A stretch of DNA of 64,000 bases from Streptomyces sp. NBC_00523 (GTDB lineage: Bacteria > Actinomycetota > Actinomycetes > Streptomycetales > Streptomycetaceae), in NCBI RefSeq assembly GCF_036346615.1, contig NZ_CP107836.1, forward strand, positions 5,580,001-5,644,000. Reading direction: 5' to 3'. Position numbers and translations under genes: made by a program. The notes beneath the pieces were generated by a model. That model made no database searches and was not told where the DNA came from. It saw nothing but the letters and a program-made list of their open reading frames with translations. Positions 16,937 to 26,465 of this stretch are shown one piece after another. The number at the start of each line of letters is the position of its first letter. Position 1 is the stretch's first letter.

Positions 16937-19117
16937 TCACGCCTGAACAGCGAGGACCAGCGGAAACACCGCCTCCGCTCCGGCGCGACGCAGCAGGCGG
17001 GCCGCCACGGCGAGCGTCCAGCCGGTGTCCGAGAGATCGTCCACGAGCAGTATGGGTCCGTCCGCGGCTGCCAGGGCATCCGCGAGGTCGGGCGCGACCA
17101 CCAGCCTCTCGTGCAGGGCGCGAACGCGCTGCGCGCTGTTGGTCTGCGACATCCGGACGGCATCGGCGTCCGGAGCCAGGGTCACGCACCCCAGCATGGG
17201 CATCCGCCCCACTCCGGCGATGTGCCTGCCGAGCGATTCGATGAGCTGGGGTCTGCGGTCCGAGGCCATGGTGACGACACCGACCGGGCGGGGAACGCCG
17301 TCGACGGCCCCGGGAGCCCAGCCGCCGGGACCCCTGGCCCAGTCGGCCAGTACGGTCACCACGGCATCGGCCACGTCACCCGGCACCGGAGCGTCGGGTG
17401 CCTGAGCCGCCAGCATCGGGCGCAGTCTGTTGCCCCACCCGATGTCGGTGAGTCTCCCCAGCGCACGGCCGGTGCCGGAGAGCTCCGTCGCGGGAATCCG
17501 GCCCTTGAGGTCGACACCCACCGAGGCGAGCCCGGTCGGCCACATCTTGCGTGGCTCCACCTCCACACCGGCCCTGCGGAGCTCACCCTTCGCGGTGTCC
17601 AGAGCGGCGTCGGAGACCTCCGCGCCGAACCTGGCGCCGGCACAGTTGTCGCAACGCCCGCACGCGGTCGCCGCCTCGTCGTCGAGCTGACGGCGCAGGA
17701 ACTCCATCCGGCAGCCGTCCGTCGCGGCGTAGTCACGCATGGCCTGCTGCTCGGCAGCGCGCTGACGGGCCACCCACGCATAGCGTTCGGCGTCGTAGAC
17801 CCAGGGCTCTCCCGTCGCGGTCCAGCCGCCCTTCACCCGCCTGACCGCCCCGTCGACGTCGAGGACCTTGAGCATGCTTTCCAGCCGTGCGCGACGCAGG
17901 TCGACCAGCGGTTCCAGGGCAGGCAGTGAGAGCGGCCGCCCGGCCTGGCCCAGCGCGTCGAGGGTGCGCCGGACCTGCTCCTCCGGCGGAAAGCCGACCG
18001 ACGCGAAGTACTGCCAGATCGCCTCGTCCTCCTTGCCCGGCAGGAGCAGCACCTCGGCATGTTCAACTCCGCGTCCGGCGCGGCCCACCTGCTGGTAGTA
18101 GGCGATGGGGGAGGAGGGCGACCCGAGGTGTACGACGAAGCCGAGGTCGGGCTTGTCGAAGCCCATGCCGAGAGCGGAGGTCGCCACCAGCGCCTTCAGC
18201 CGGTTGGCCAGCAGATCGTCCTCCGCCTGCTGCCGTTCCGCGTTCTCGGTGCGGCCGGTGTAGGAGGCGACGGTGTGCCCGCACTGGCGGAGATACGCGG
18301 TGACCTCCTCGGCGGCCGCGACCGTCAGTGTGTAGATGATTCCCGAGCCCGGAAGCTCCTTGAGGTGGTCCCCGAGCCATGCCAGGCGGTGGGCCGCGTT
18401 GGGCAGGCGCAGCACGCTGAGGCTCAGACTCTTGCGGTCCAGCGACCCCCTCAGCACGAGCGCGTCCGCTCCGGCACCGGTGCCGAGCTGCTCCGCCACG
18501 TCAGCGGTGACCCGGGCGTTCGCCGTGGCGGTCGTGGCGAGCACCGGGACACCGGAGGGGAGATCGGCGAGCATCGTCCGCAGCCGGCGGTAGTCGGGCC
18601 GGAAGTCGTGGCCCCAGTCGGAGATGCAGTGCGCCTCGTCCACGACGAGCAGACCGGTGGTCGCGGCGAGCTGCGGCAGAACCTGGTCGCGGAAATCAGG
18701 ATTGTTGAGGCGCTCGGGGCTGACCAGCAGGACATCGACCTCACCGGCGGTCACCTCGGCCTGCACGGTGTCCCACTCCTCCGTATTGGACGAATTGATC
18801 GTGCGCGCGCTTATGCCGGCGCGGGCCGCCGACGCGACCTGGTTCCGCATCAGCGCCAGCAGCGGCGAGACGATGACCGTCGGTCCGGCGCCCTGGGCAC
18901 GCAGCAAGGAGGTGGCGACGAAGTACACCGCGGACTTCCCCCAGCCGGTGCGCTGGACGACCAGAGCTCGACGCTTGTCCGCCACAAGCGCCTCGATGGC
19001 CCGCCACTGGTCCTCACGCAACCGCGCGGTGCCCGAGGCGTCTCCGACGAGTCGGGCCAGTACGGAATCGGCCGAAGCCCTGAGCTCTGCGCGGTCTGCG
19101 TTGGTCATGCCTCCCAT
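16937..19117 (-). CDS. recQ: RecQ-family DNA helicase with C-terminal phosphoribosyltransferase-like domain
   Basis: A 3'-5' superfamily 2 helicase of 726 aa. The Walker A-like motif is QRTGWGKSAVYF, followed by SPLLALMRNQ, the DEAH box VDEAHCISDWGHDFRP, the ATATAN motif, SALGMGFDKPD and QVGRAGRG. The zinc-binding subdomain has CRMEFLRRQL and CGRCDNC. The last 180 residues are not RecQ-like and contain GPILLVDDLSDTGWTLA, which fits the PRPP-binding loop of type I phosphoribosyltransferases/ComF. Starts at 19117 (MGGMTNAD, with GGAG 12 bp upstream) or 19108 are possible. Divergent from the DUF4192 gene across a DnaA-box palindrome. Confidence 0.9.
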   Translation of the reverse strand: MGGMTNADRAELRASADSVLARLVGDASGTARLREDQWRAIEALVADKRRALVVQRTGWGKSAVYFVATSLLRAQGAGPTVIVSPLLALMRNQVASAARAGISARTINSSNTEEWDTVQAEVTAGEVDVLLVSPERLNNPDFRDQVLPQLAATTGLLVVDEAHCISDWGHDFRPDYRRLRTMLADLPSGVPVLATTATANARVTADVAEQLGTGAGADALVLRGSLDRKSLSLSVLRLPNAAHRLAWLGDHLKELPGSGIIYTLTVAAAEEVTAYLRQCGHTVASYTGRTENAERQQAEDDLLANRLKALVATSALGMGFDKPDLGFVVHLGSPSSPIAYYQQVGRAGRGVEHAEVLLLPGKEDEAIWQYFASVGFPPEEQVRRTLDALGQAGRPLSLPALEPLVDLRRARLESMLKVLDVDGAVRRVKGGWTATGEPWVYDAERYAWVARQRAAEQQAMRDYAATDGCRMEFLRRQLDDEAATACGRCDNCAGARFGAEVSDAALDTAKGELRRAGVEVEPRKMWPTGLASVGVDLKGRIPATELSGTGRALGRLTDIGWGNRLRPMLAAQAPDAPVPGDVADAVVTVLADWARGPGGWAPGAVDGVPRPVGVVTMASDRRPQLIESLGRHIAGVGRMPMLGCVTLAPDADAVRMSQTNSAQRVRALHERLVVAPDLADALAAADGPILLVDDLSDTGWTLAVAARLLRRAGAEAVFPLVLAVQA

Positions 19118-19153
19118 GCAACCCGATGACTCCGACAACCGCGAACAGTCGAT

Positions 19154-19186
19154 TACCCCCTGTGGATAAGTTATCCACAGGGGGTA
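19154..19186. promoter_or_regulatory. 33-bp perfect palindrome made of two inverted DnaA boxes
   Basis: TGTGGATAA at 19161-19169 and TTATCCACA at 19171-19179 are perfect consensus DnaA boxes facing each other around a single G, flanked by matching TACCCCC and GGGGGTA arms. The arms are 16 bp each. It lies between the recQ start (19117) and the DUF4192 start (19220), so it can overlap both promoters. As RNA it would also form a strong hairpin in the DUF4192 leader. Confidence 0.85.
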
Positions 19187-19219
19187 GCGGAAATGTGTGG
19201 TCCGCGAGACGGTCGGGCC

Positions 19220-20527
19220 ATGAACAAGCACCCCGAATCAATCGGTCCCTCCGAGGAACAGCAGATCACCCTGCGAGGACCGGCCGAGCTGGCCGACGCT
19301 CTCCCCTATCTGATGGGCTTCCACCCGAGCGACAGCGTGGTCATGGTCGCCCTGCACGGTGGCCGGGGCCGGTTCGGATCCAGGCTCAGGCTCGGCATCC
19401 CGCAGTCTCCGCTCGAATGGCCCACGGTCGCCGACCAGCTCGCCGAGTGCCTGATCAAAGGAAGCGAGCGCCGCGACGCCCGGCCCGACGCCATCGTCGC
19501 CTTCCTCTGCCAGGACCCGGTGGACGGCGAGACGGGGAATCAGACCATGGAGCGTCTGCGGCCGTTCGCCCAGCGGTTGCGTACGGCGTGCGGAGCGCTG
19601 GACGTACCCGTCCTCGAAGTGCTGTGCATCTCGGGGAACCGCTTCTGGTCCTATGTCTGCCCCGATGCCCGCTGCTGCCCGGCAGAAGGCAACCCGCTGG
19701 CCATGCCCGGCACCTCGGTGATGGCGGCGGCGGCCACCTACGCAGGCATTCAGGTACGGGGATCGCTGCGCGAGATGGAGGCGCGGCTCACCCCGCTCAC
19801 CCGCACACCGGCCACCGCCCAACTACGCGCCCTGGATGCGGCGGGCAGTGCGATGGTGCCGTTGCTGCTCGACCAGGAACGCCGCCAGGAGGTCGGTGCT
19901 GAGACGCTGAAGCTCGCCGGCCGCCTGATCGACCGCCTCGGGAAGGCGCCCGCGACGACGCCATCACTCGCGGACTTCAACGACGACCGACTGATCAGCG
20001 ACGAGGAGGCCGCGTCGATGATTCTCGGTCTCCAGGACAGGGAGACCCGCGACCGGGCGGCCGAGTGGATGGAAGGGCCGAAGGTGCATGCCGCTTTGCG
20101 GCTCTGGCGGGCGCTGGCCCGTCGCTGCGTCGCCCCGTACGAGGAACACGCCGCAGCTCCTCTCACCTTGGCGGGCTGGGTGTCCTGGTCGACCGGCGAC
20201 GAACCGGCGGCGCGCGTCGCTCTGGGGCTCGCCCTGCGCCTCGATCCGCATTACACCTTCGCGCAACTGCTGCACGAGGCGTGCAACCAGGGGCTCGACC
20301 CGGAAACACTGCGTCGCTGTCTGCGAGGCGAGCGCAGCGAGCGGGCGGCCGTCCGGCACGGCCGGCGTGTGGAACGGGTCGCGGGGGCCCGTCCCGCACG
20401 GGTGAAGCCGGCCGGGCGCGCCAGGACGCGCCCTGGTTCCACTCGGCCCGGCCCGGGCACGGCGGAAAGGCGGCGGTCCGCCCGGCCCGGGGCACAAGGG
20501 CGTCGTGGGACCCGGACCGGCCGTTGA
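19220..20527 (+). CDS. DUF4192-domain protein
   Basis: A 435-aa soluble protein of unknown function. The DUF4192 domain covers about residues 14-350, recognisable by ITLRGPAELADALPYLMGFHP, SDSVVMVAL and the later LAGWVSWSTGDEPAARVAL and ALRLDPHYTFAQLL segments. The tail after residue 365 is very rich in Arg, Pro and Gly, possibly nucleic-acid binding. The ATG at 19220 gives the family N-terminus but has only a weak ribosome-binding site; an upstream in-frame ATG at 19193 is an alternative. The gene begins 34 bp after the DnaA-box palindrome. Confidence 0.82.
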   Translation: MNKHPESIGPSEEQQITLRGPAELADALPYLMGFHPSDSVVMVALHGGRGRFGSRLRLGIPQSPLEWPTVADQLAECLIKGSERRDARPDAIVAFLCQDPVDGETGNQTMERLRPFAQRLRTACGALDVPVLEVLCISGNRFWSYVCPDARCCPAEGNPLAMPGTSVMAAAATYAGIQVRGSLREMEARLTPLTRTPATAQLRALDAAGSAMVPLLLDQERRQEVGAETLKLAGRLIDRLGKAPATTPSLADFNDDRLISDEEAASMILGLQDRETRDRAAEWMEGPKVHAALRLWRALARRCVAPYEEHAAAPLTLAGWVSWSTGDEPAARVALGLALRLDPHYTFAQLLHEACNQGLDPETLRRCLRGERSERAAVRHGRRVERVAGARPARVKPAGRARTRPGSTRPGPGTAERRRSARPGAQGRRGTRTGR

Positions 20528-20668
20528 GATCAGTGCGGCGCCGGGACCCGGCGCCGCACACGAGGCCGGTCGTGCGCCCCACGTCGAGATGGGAATGTCC
20601 GGCCCTCGCTCTTCCGGACGCCCGGGAGCGGGCTCCGAGGCCGGTGAAGAGTCACCGGGAAGGGAGTG

Positions 20669-20700
20669 TTTATCGTCAGGAAGACGACTATGATCGCGGC
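20669..20700 (+). promoter_or_regulatory. NrtR-type operator overlapping a leaderless promoter
   Basis: The imperfect inverted repeat TTATCGTC...GACGACTAT (20670-20691) resembles actinobacterial NrtR sites. It overlaps a -10 hexamer TATGAT at 20689-20694, which lies six bases before the ATG at 20701. No ribosome-binding site is present. Confidence 0.6.
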
Positions 20701-21465
20701 ATGCCGCCCTACGACCCGTCGACTTTTCCGCCGTTCGCCGTCACCGTCGACCTGGTGGTGCTCACGGTGCGTCGGCACGCCCTCTGCGCGCTGGTGGTAC
20801 GCCGGGGTGAGACCCCGTTCCAGGGCAGGTGGGCACTGCCGGGCGGCTTCGTCAGGGCCGACGAGGATCTCGGCGCCGCAGCGGCGCGTGAGCTCGTCGA
20901 GGAGACCGGCCTGTGCGCGCAGGATCCGGCCGCCCCGGCCGTGGGCAACGGTGCCCACCTGGAACAGCTCGCTACGTACGGGGATCCCGCCCGGGACCCG
21001 AGGATGAGGGTGGTCAGCGTCGCCCATCTCGCGCTGGCCCCCGATCTGCCCGCTCCCAGGGCGGGCGGCGACGCGAACAGCGCGCGATGGGCGCCCGTCG
21101 AGGACCTGCTCGGCCCCGAGGGCGGCTACGCGCCGGACGGCGAGCATCAGGCACCGTTGGCCTTCGACCACGCGAGGATCCTCGCCGACGGGGTCGAGCG
21201 GGCCCGGTCCAAGATCGAGTACTCCTCGCTGGCCACGGCCTTCTGCCCGCCCGCCTTCACGGTCGGCGAGCTGCGCCGGGTGTACGAGGCGGTGTGGGGC
21301 GTGGTGCTGGATCCGCGGAACTTCCACCGCAAGGTGACGGGCACGCCGGGCTTTCTGGTGCCGACCGGGGGGACGACCACCCGGCAGGGGGGCCGCCCGG
21401 CTCAGCTGTTCCGGTCGGGCACGGCGACCGTGCTCAACCCGCCGATGCTGAGGCCCGAGGTCTAG
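20701..21465 (+). CDS. Nudix-hydrolase-domain regulator, NrtR-like
   Basis: A 254-aa protein with an N-terminal Nudix domain (residues about 12-150) and a C-terminal winged helix (about 165-235; FTVGELRRVYEAVWG and NFHRKVTGTPGF). The Nudix box is largely intact (GGFVRADEDLGAAAARELVEETG), so catalysis on ADP-ribose-type substrates remains possible. This architecture is that of NrtR, which represses NAD-metabolism genes and is released by ADP-ribose. No NAD genes are adjacent, but the operator in front of the gene suggests autoregulation. Start chosen from the leaderless promoter and the family N-terminus. Confidence 0.82.
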   Translation: MPPYDPSTFPPFAVTVDLVVLTVRRHALCALVVRRGETPFQGRWALPGGFVRADEDLGAAAARELVEETGLCAQDPAAPAVGNGAHLEQLATYGDPARDPRMRVVSVAHLALAPDLPAPRAGGDANSARWAPVEDLLGPEGGYAPDGEHQAPLAFDHARILADGVERARSKIEYSSLATAFCPPAFTVGELRRVYEAVWGVVLDPRNFHRKVTGTPGFLVPTGGTTTRQGGRPAQLFRSGTATVLNPPMLRPEV

Positions 21466-21608
21466 GCCCTTCCCGCCCTCGGCGAGGGCCTGGGCGCCGC
21501 GCGCCCCACCTTGCGCAGAAAGTCCAATATGTCGGGTTATCGTGCTGCGGTACTCACTCGCCGCCGGGCGGCTCCGCCTTCGCCGTCCCCGTACCTGCGA
21601 GAGAAGCG

Positions 21609-23381
21609 ATGCTCCAGGCCATCGGACTCACCAGCACCCCCTCCCGTGGACAAGCCCCCGCAGTGGACGACCTCACCTTCGACGCGGAGCCGGGATGCGT
21701 CACCGCACTGCTGGGGGCGCCGGGTTCCGGAAAGACCGCGGCCCTGCGGTTGATGCTCGAACTGGAGCCGGGCCGGGGGGTGACCTACTTCCGGGGCCGG
21801 CCGCTGCATCGCGTTCCGAACCCGGCCGGTGAGGTGGGAGTGGTGCTGGGCGATGTGCCGGGGCACCCCGCCCGCACCGTTCGAGGGCAACTCCGCATGC
21901 TCTGCGCCGCAGCCGGTGTGCCCGTATCCCGGGCTGACGAACTGCTCGACGCGGTGGGCCTCGCCGGTCTGCGGGATCAGCCCATCGCCGCGCTCTCCCT
22001 CGGCATGGACCGTCGGCTGGCGCTCGCCTGCGCATTGCTGGGGGACCCGCACACGCTCCTTCTGGACGATCCGGCCGAGGGTCTGGCGCCGAGAGAGGCC
22101 GACTGGCTGCACGGGATGCTGCGCTCCCACGCCGAGCGCGGCGGAACGGTGCTGTTCGCGACCAGGGACCCCAAGGAGGCCGCACGCTCGGCGGGCCATG
22201 TGGTCACCCTCGACGGTGGGCGCGTGGTCGCCGACCAGGACGGCGCGGCCTTTTCCCGTACCCGCCTGCGGCCTCGTGTGGCGGTCCGCTCCCCGCAGGC
22301 CGCCCGCCTCGCCGCGATCGTCAGCCGGGAAGCCCGTGCTGCCCGGCGGTCCGTGGAGGTCGTCGCCGAGGCGGCCGGCAACCGGCTCTCCGTGTATGGC
22401 AGCAGCTGTGCGGAAGTGGGTGACGCCGCGTTCCGGCACGGGCTTCCCGTTCACCAACTCGCCGACGAAGTGGGTGATATGCGTTCTGCGGGCGCGACCG
22501 AAGCCCCGGCCGGACGCCGCACTTCTGGTGACCACGCCGACGCCGCCTCCCGCACCCCACGCACCACCGCGAGGGGTGAGCTTCCACCGCCGATCAGGCG
22601 GCGCCCGGCCCGAGGGCCGTTGCGACCGGTGCGGTACGAACTGCGCCGCCTGTTCGGTGTGCGGACGACGGCCGTGATCCTGGGCGTCGTTCTGGCCGTT
22701 TCCGCGGGTCTCTCCGTACTGCTGGCCCGCGACGGCCGTACCCCGCTCGTCCATGTCATCGCCGCCTGGCCCTCGCTGCTGCCGCTTCCTCCAGCCGCAC
22801 TCGGGGCCGGCCTCATCGGGGCGCTCTCCTTCGGCGACGAGTTCCGCTATCCAGCACTCGCCGCCGGTCGGGGAAGTGTGCCCCGCAGACTCGGGCTGCT
22901 CCTCGCCAAGCTGGCGGTGTCCGGGGGAGTCGCCCTCCTGCTGGCGCTGTTCGTCGCGCTGGCCTCGGCTGCGACCCTGCGCGTCGTGTACGGCGGGAGC
23001 CTGCTCGACGTCCCCTCGAACGTGGTGTCGCTGGCGGTGAGCTGGTCCGCCCTGACCGTCGGCTGTGCCTGGGCCGGGCTGCTGGCCGCCGGCGTCTTCC
23101 GGGTGACGACCGCGGGCATCGCCGCCGTACTCGCCGTACCTGTGGTCATGGTGCCGCTCGTCGAGCGAATGCCGAAAATGGCGAGCACGCGTTCGATGTC
23201 CGGGCTTCCGGGCCGGCTGCGGGACCTGGCCTGGCTCCAGTGGCCGGGGGAGGCGGACCGGTGGATGTTGGCCGGCGCGAGGATCGTGGCACAGCCCGTG
23301 GGGGTGGCCCTGGCCCTCTCTCTGTCGGCCCTGACCTGCGCGTTTCTTCTCACCAGCCTTCGGGGGAGGGTGCGTTGGTGA
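21609..23381 (+). CDS. ABC transporter ATPase-permease fusion with degenerate ATPase motifs
   Basis: A 590-aa protein with an N-terminal ABC ATPase (about residues 1-215) and a C-terminal six-helix permease-like half (about 345-590). Walker A is intact (GAPGSGKT, 36-43). Other motifs are altered: no Q-loop glutamine around residues 78-84 (VVLGDVP), signature LSLGM (129-133) instead of LSGGQ, catalytic Glu replaced by Asp154 in LLLDDP, and H-loop His replaced by Arg186 in FATRD. It may bind ATP but hydrolyse it poorly. The substrate is unknown. The linker (about 285-345) is low-complexity. The ATG at 21609 has GAGAAG just upstream. It lies directly upstream of whiH on the same strand. Confidence 0.8.
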   Translation: MLQAIGLTSTPSRGQAPAVDDLTFDAEPGCVTALLGAPGSGKTAALRLMLELEPGRGVTYFRGRPLHRVPNPAGEVGVVLGDVPGHPARTVRGQLRMLCAAAGVPVSRADELLDAVGLAGLRDQPIAALSLGMDRRLALACALLGDPHTLLLDDPAEGLAPREADWLHGMLRSHAERGGTVLFATRDPKEAARSAGHVVTLDGGRVVADQDGAAFSRTRLRPRVAVRSPQAARLAAIVSREARAARRSVEVVAEAAGNRLSVYGSSCAEVGDAAFRHGLPVHQLADEVGDMRSAGATEAPAGRRTSGDHADAASRTPRTTARGELPPPIRRRPARGPLRPVRYELRRLFGVRTTAVILGVVLAVSAGLSVLLARDGRTPLVHVIAAWPSLLPLPPAALGAGLIGALSFGDEFRYPALAAGRGSVPRRLGLLLAKLAVSGGVALLLALFVALASAATLRVVYGGSLLDVPSNVVSLAVSWSALTVGCAWAGLLAAGVFRVTTAGIAAVLAVPVVMVPLVERMPKMASTRSMSGLPGRLRDLAWLQWPGEADRWMLAGARIVAQPVGVALALSLSALTCAFLLTSLRGRVRW

Positions 23382-23453
23382 GCGTGCGGCGCGGCCGGAG
23401 GCGACCTCTTCGTAAGCCCTACTGTGAAACGTCCGGTTTATACCAGTAAGGCG

Positions 23454-23478
23454 TCAATTGAGGGGCGGGTGCCGATCA
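23454..23478 (+). promoter_or_regulatory. Possible sigma-WhiG promoter of whiH
   Basis: GCCGATCA at 23471-23478 closely matches the FliA/WhiG -10 consensus GCCGATAA, with TCAA at 23454-23457. The 13-bp spacing is a little shorter than usual. From the literature, whiH is transcribed by sigma-WhiG in S. coelicolor, which supports the call. It lies 64 bp upstream of the GTG start. Confidence 0.6.
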
Positions 23479-23541
23479 CCCTTTCGTGTGCTTTTCAGCA
23501 AAGACCTCAAGGGGCGGATGGGACCCGCCGACAAAGGATGC

Positions 23542-24432
23542 GTGAGTACCCTTGCGCACACCATGATGACCACCGCCCGCTCCGCCGATTCCGGCCTCGC
23601 CGGCCCGGGCGAACTCGACCGTTACCCGTACGCGGAGTCGCCGGCCGGCGAGCGCGCCGCCGCGCGCTCCTGGGGCGGTGCCGAAGCCGAACTCGGCCGG
23701 GTGGGCCGACGGGGCTCGGCCAGCCGCGGCCGCGGGCTCCACGGCCAACTTGTTCAGCAGTTGGGGCAGATGATCGTGTCCGGCGACCTCGGTGCGGACC
23801 GCCCGCTGGTGCCCGAGGAGATCGGCCAGCGTTTCGAGGTTTCCCGGACCGTCGTGCGCGAATCGCTGCGCGTACTGGAGGCGAAGGGACTGGTCAGTGC
23901 CCGCCCCAATGTCGGTACCCGAGTGCGGCCGGTCAGCGACTGGAATCTGCTCGATCCCGACATCATCGAATGGCGCGCCTTCGGCCCGCAGCGCGATGAC
24001 CAGCGCCGTGAGCTGGGTGATCTCAGGTGGACGATCGAGCCACTTGCCGCCCGCCTTGCCGCAGGACATGGGCGTGAGGATCTTCAGCAGCGCCTTGTCG
24101 ACATGGTCGAGATCATGGGACACGCGCTCGGTCAGGGCGACATGATCACGTGCGCCCGTGCCGACGCGGAGTTCCACGCCCTGCTCATCCAGGCCGCGGG
24201 CAACCGCATGCTGGAGCACCTTTCCGGGATCGTCTCCGCGGCGCTGCAGGTGTCCGGCGGCCCGGCCACCGCGTGCGACCGGCCCAGTGAGGCCTCGCTC
24301 GCCCTGCACGCGCGCATCGTGGACGCCCTCGCGTCCGGCGACTCGGCGGGCGCCGAGTCGGCCATGCGCCAGTTGCTGGTCGGGCACCACGAGACGGAAC
24401 GCGTGGTGCCGGCGCCGCGCGAGCAGCACTGA
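23542..24432 (+). CDS. whiH: WhiH, GntR-family (FadR subfamily) sporulation regulator
   Basis: A 296-aa developmental regulator needed for orderly sporulation septation in aerial hyphae. The N-terminal 70 residues are variable. The GntR winged helix follows at about 75-140 (LHGQLVQQLGQMIVSGDL, EEIGQRFEVSRTVVRESL, GLVSARPNVGTRVRP). A C-terminal FCD ligand-binding domain lies at about 155-280 (the DAEFHALLIQAAGN helix with metal/ligand residues). The GTG at 23542 has AAAGGAT upstream and gives the N-terminus MSTLAHTMMTTARSADSG that I recall for WhiH. Immediate linkage to hrdB is the expected streptomycete order. WhiH is known to repress its own promoter. Confidence 0.92.
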   Translation: MSTLAHTMMTTARSADSGLAGPGELDRYPYAESPAGERAAARSWGGAEAELGRVGRRGSASRGRGLHGQLVQQLGQMIVSGDLGADRPLVPEEIGQRFEVSRTVVRESLRVLEAKGLVSARPNVGTRVRPVSDWNLLDPDIIEWRAFGPQRDDQRRELGDLRWTIEPLAARLAAGHGREDLQQRLVDMVEIMGHALGQGDMITCARADAEFHALLIQAAGNRMLEHLSGIVSAALQVSGGPATACDRPSEASLALHARIVDALASGDSAGAESAMRQLLVGHHETERVVPAPREQH

Positions 24433-24752
24433 CTGAGGCGCGGGCAGGTGTACGAGCCACGTGCCGTCGGACCCCGGTGGTCCGGCGGCACAGGGCGGAG
24501 AGATGTCGCCTTGGTCGTGTTCATCGCAAATGGGGTGTGACTCGGGCCACGCGGAACGGCCGTAACACTCCATGAAACAGCGCGATGACTTAAGAGGTGA
24601 CCGTCGCAGAAGGAATACAGCAGCCGTCCAGGGCGCTGTGCAGTTCTGAGGCCAAGCCCGCGCCGTCGGTGCATTCCCCGCCCGTCGGTCGTCGGTTCCA
24701 GCCCTCTCCGGGCCGGACCGGAAGCCGTTTCCATCGTTCCGAGAGGTTGTTC
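24433..24752. other. whiH-hrdB intergenic region (hrdB promoter region)
   Basis: About 320 bp with no convincing gene. It must hold the hrdB promoters, known to be more than one in streptomycetes, with one read by the ECF sigma factor ShbA. GGAAC at 24553-24557 looks like an ECF-type -35, but I could not identify a matching -10, so no promoter is called. A short AT-richer segment (GATGACTTAAGAGG, 24584-24597) precedes the leader. Confidence 0.5.
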
Positions 24753-26300
<1,548 letters not shown>

Positions 26301-26318
26301 GCCGCAACGGCGTCATGA

Positions 26319-26364
26319 CGCGGCGAGGGCCCGGATCCCCCAGGGGATCCGGGCCCTCGCCGCG
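26319..26364 (+). terminator. Intrinsic terminator of hrdB
   Basis: A 22-bp perfect stem starting CGCGGCGAGGGC at 26319 and returning at 26343-26364, with a CA loop; 19 bp after the hrdB stop. Confidence 0.92.
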
Positions 26365-26465
26365 TCGCGTTCCGCTCTTCACGTGAGGAGCGGAACGGAG
26401 GTGCGCATCGGTGTCGCTGGAATGACTCTGGGTAGGCATGGTCCATCACAGAGTCAGGAGTACGC

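Noticed and set aside
24553..24557. GGAAC as an ECF promoter element of hrdB
   Set aside because: No matching -10 at an appropriate distance; left as an uncalled promoter region.
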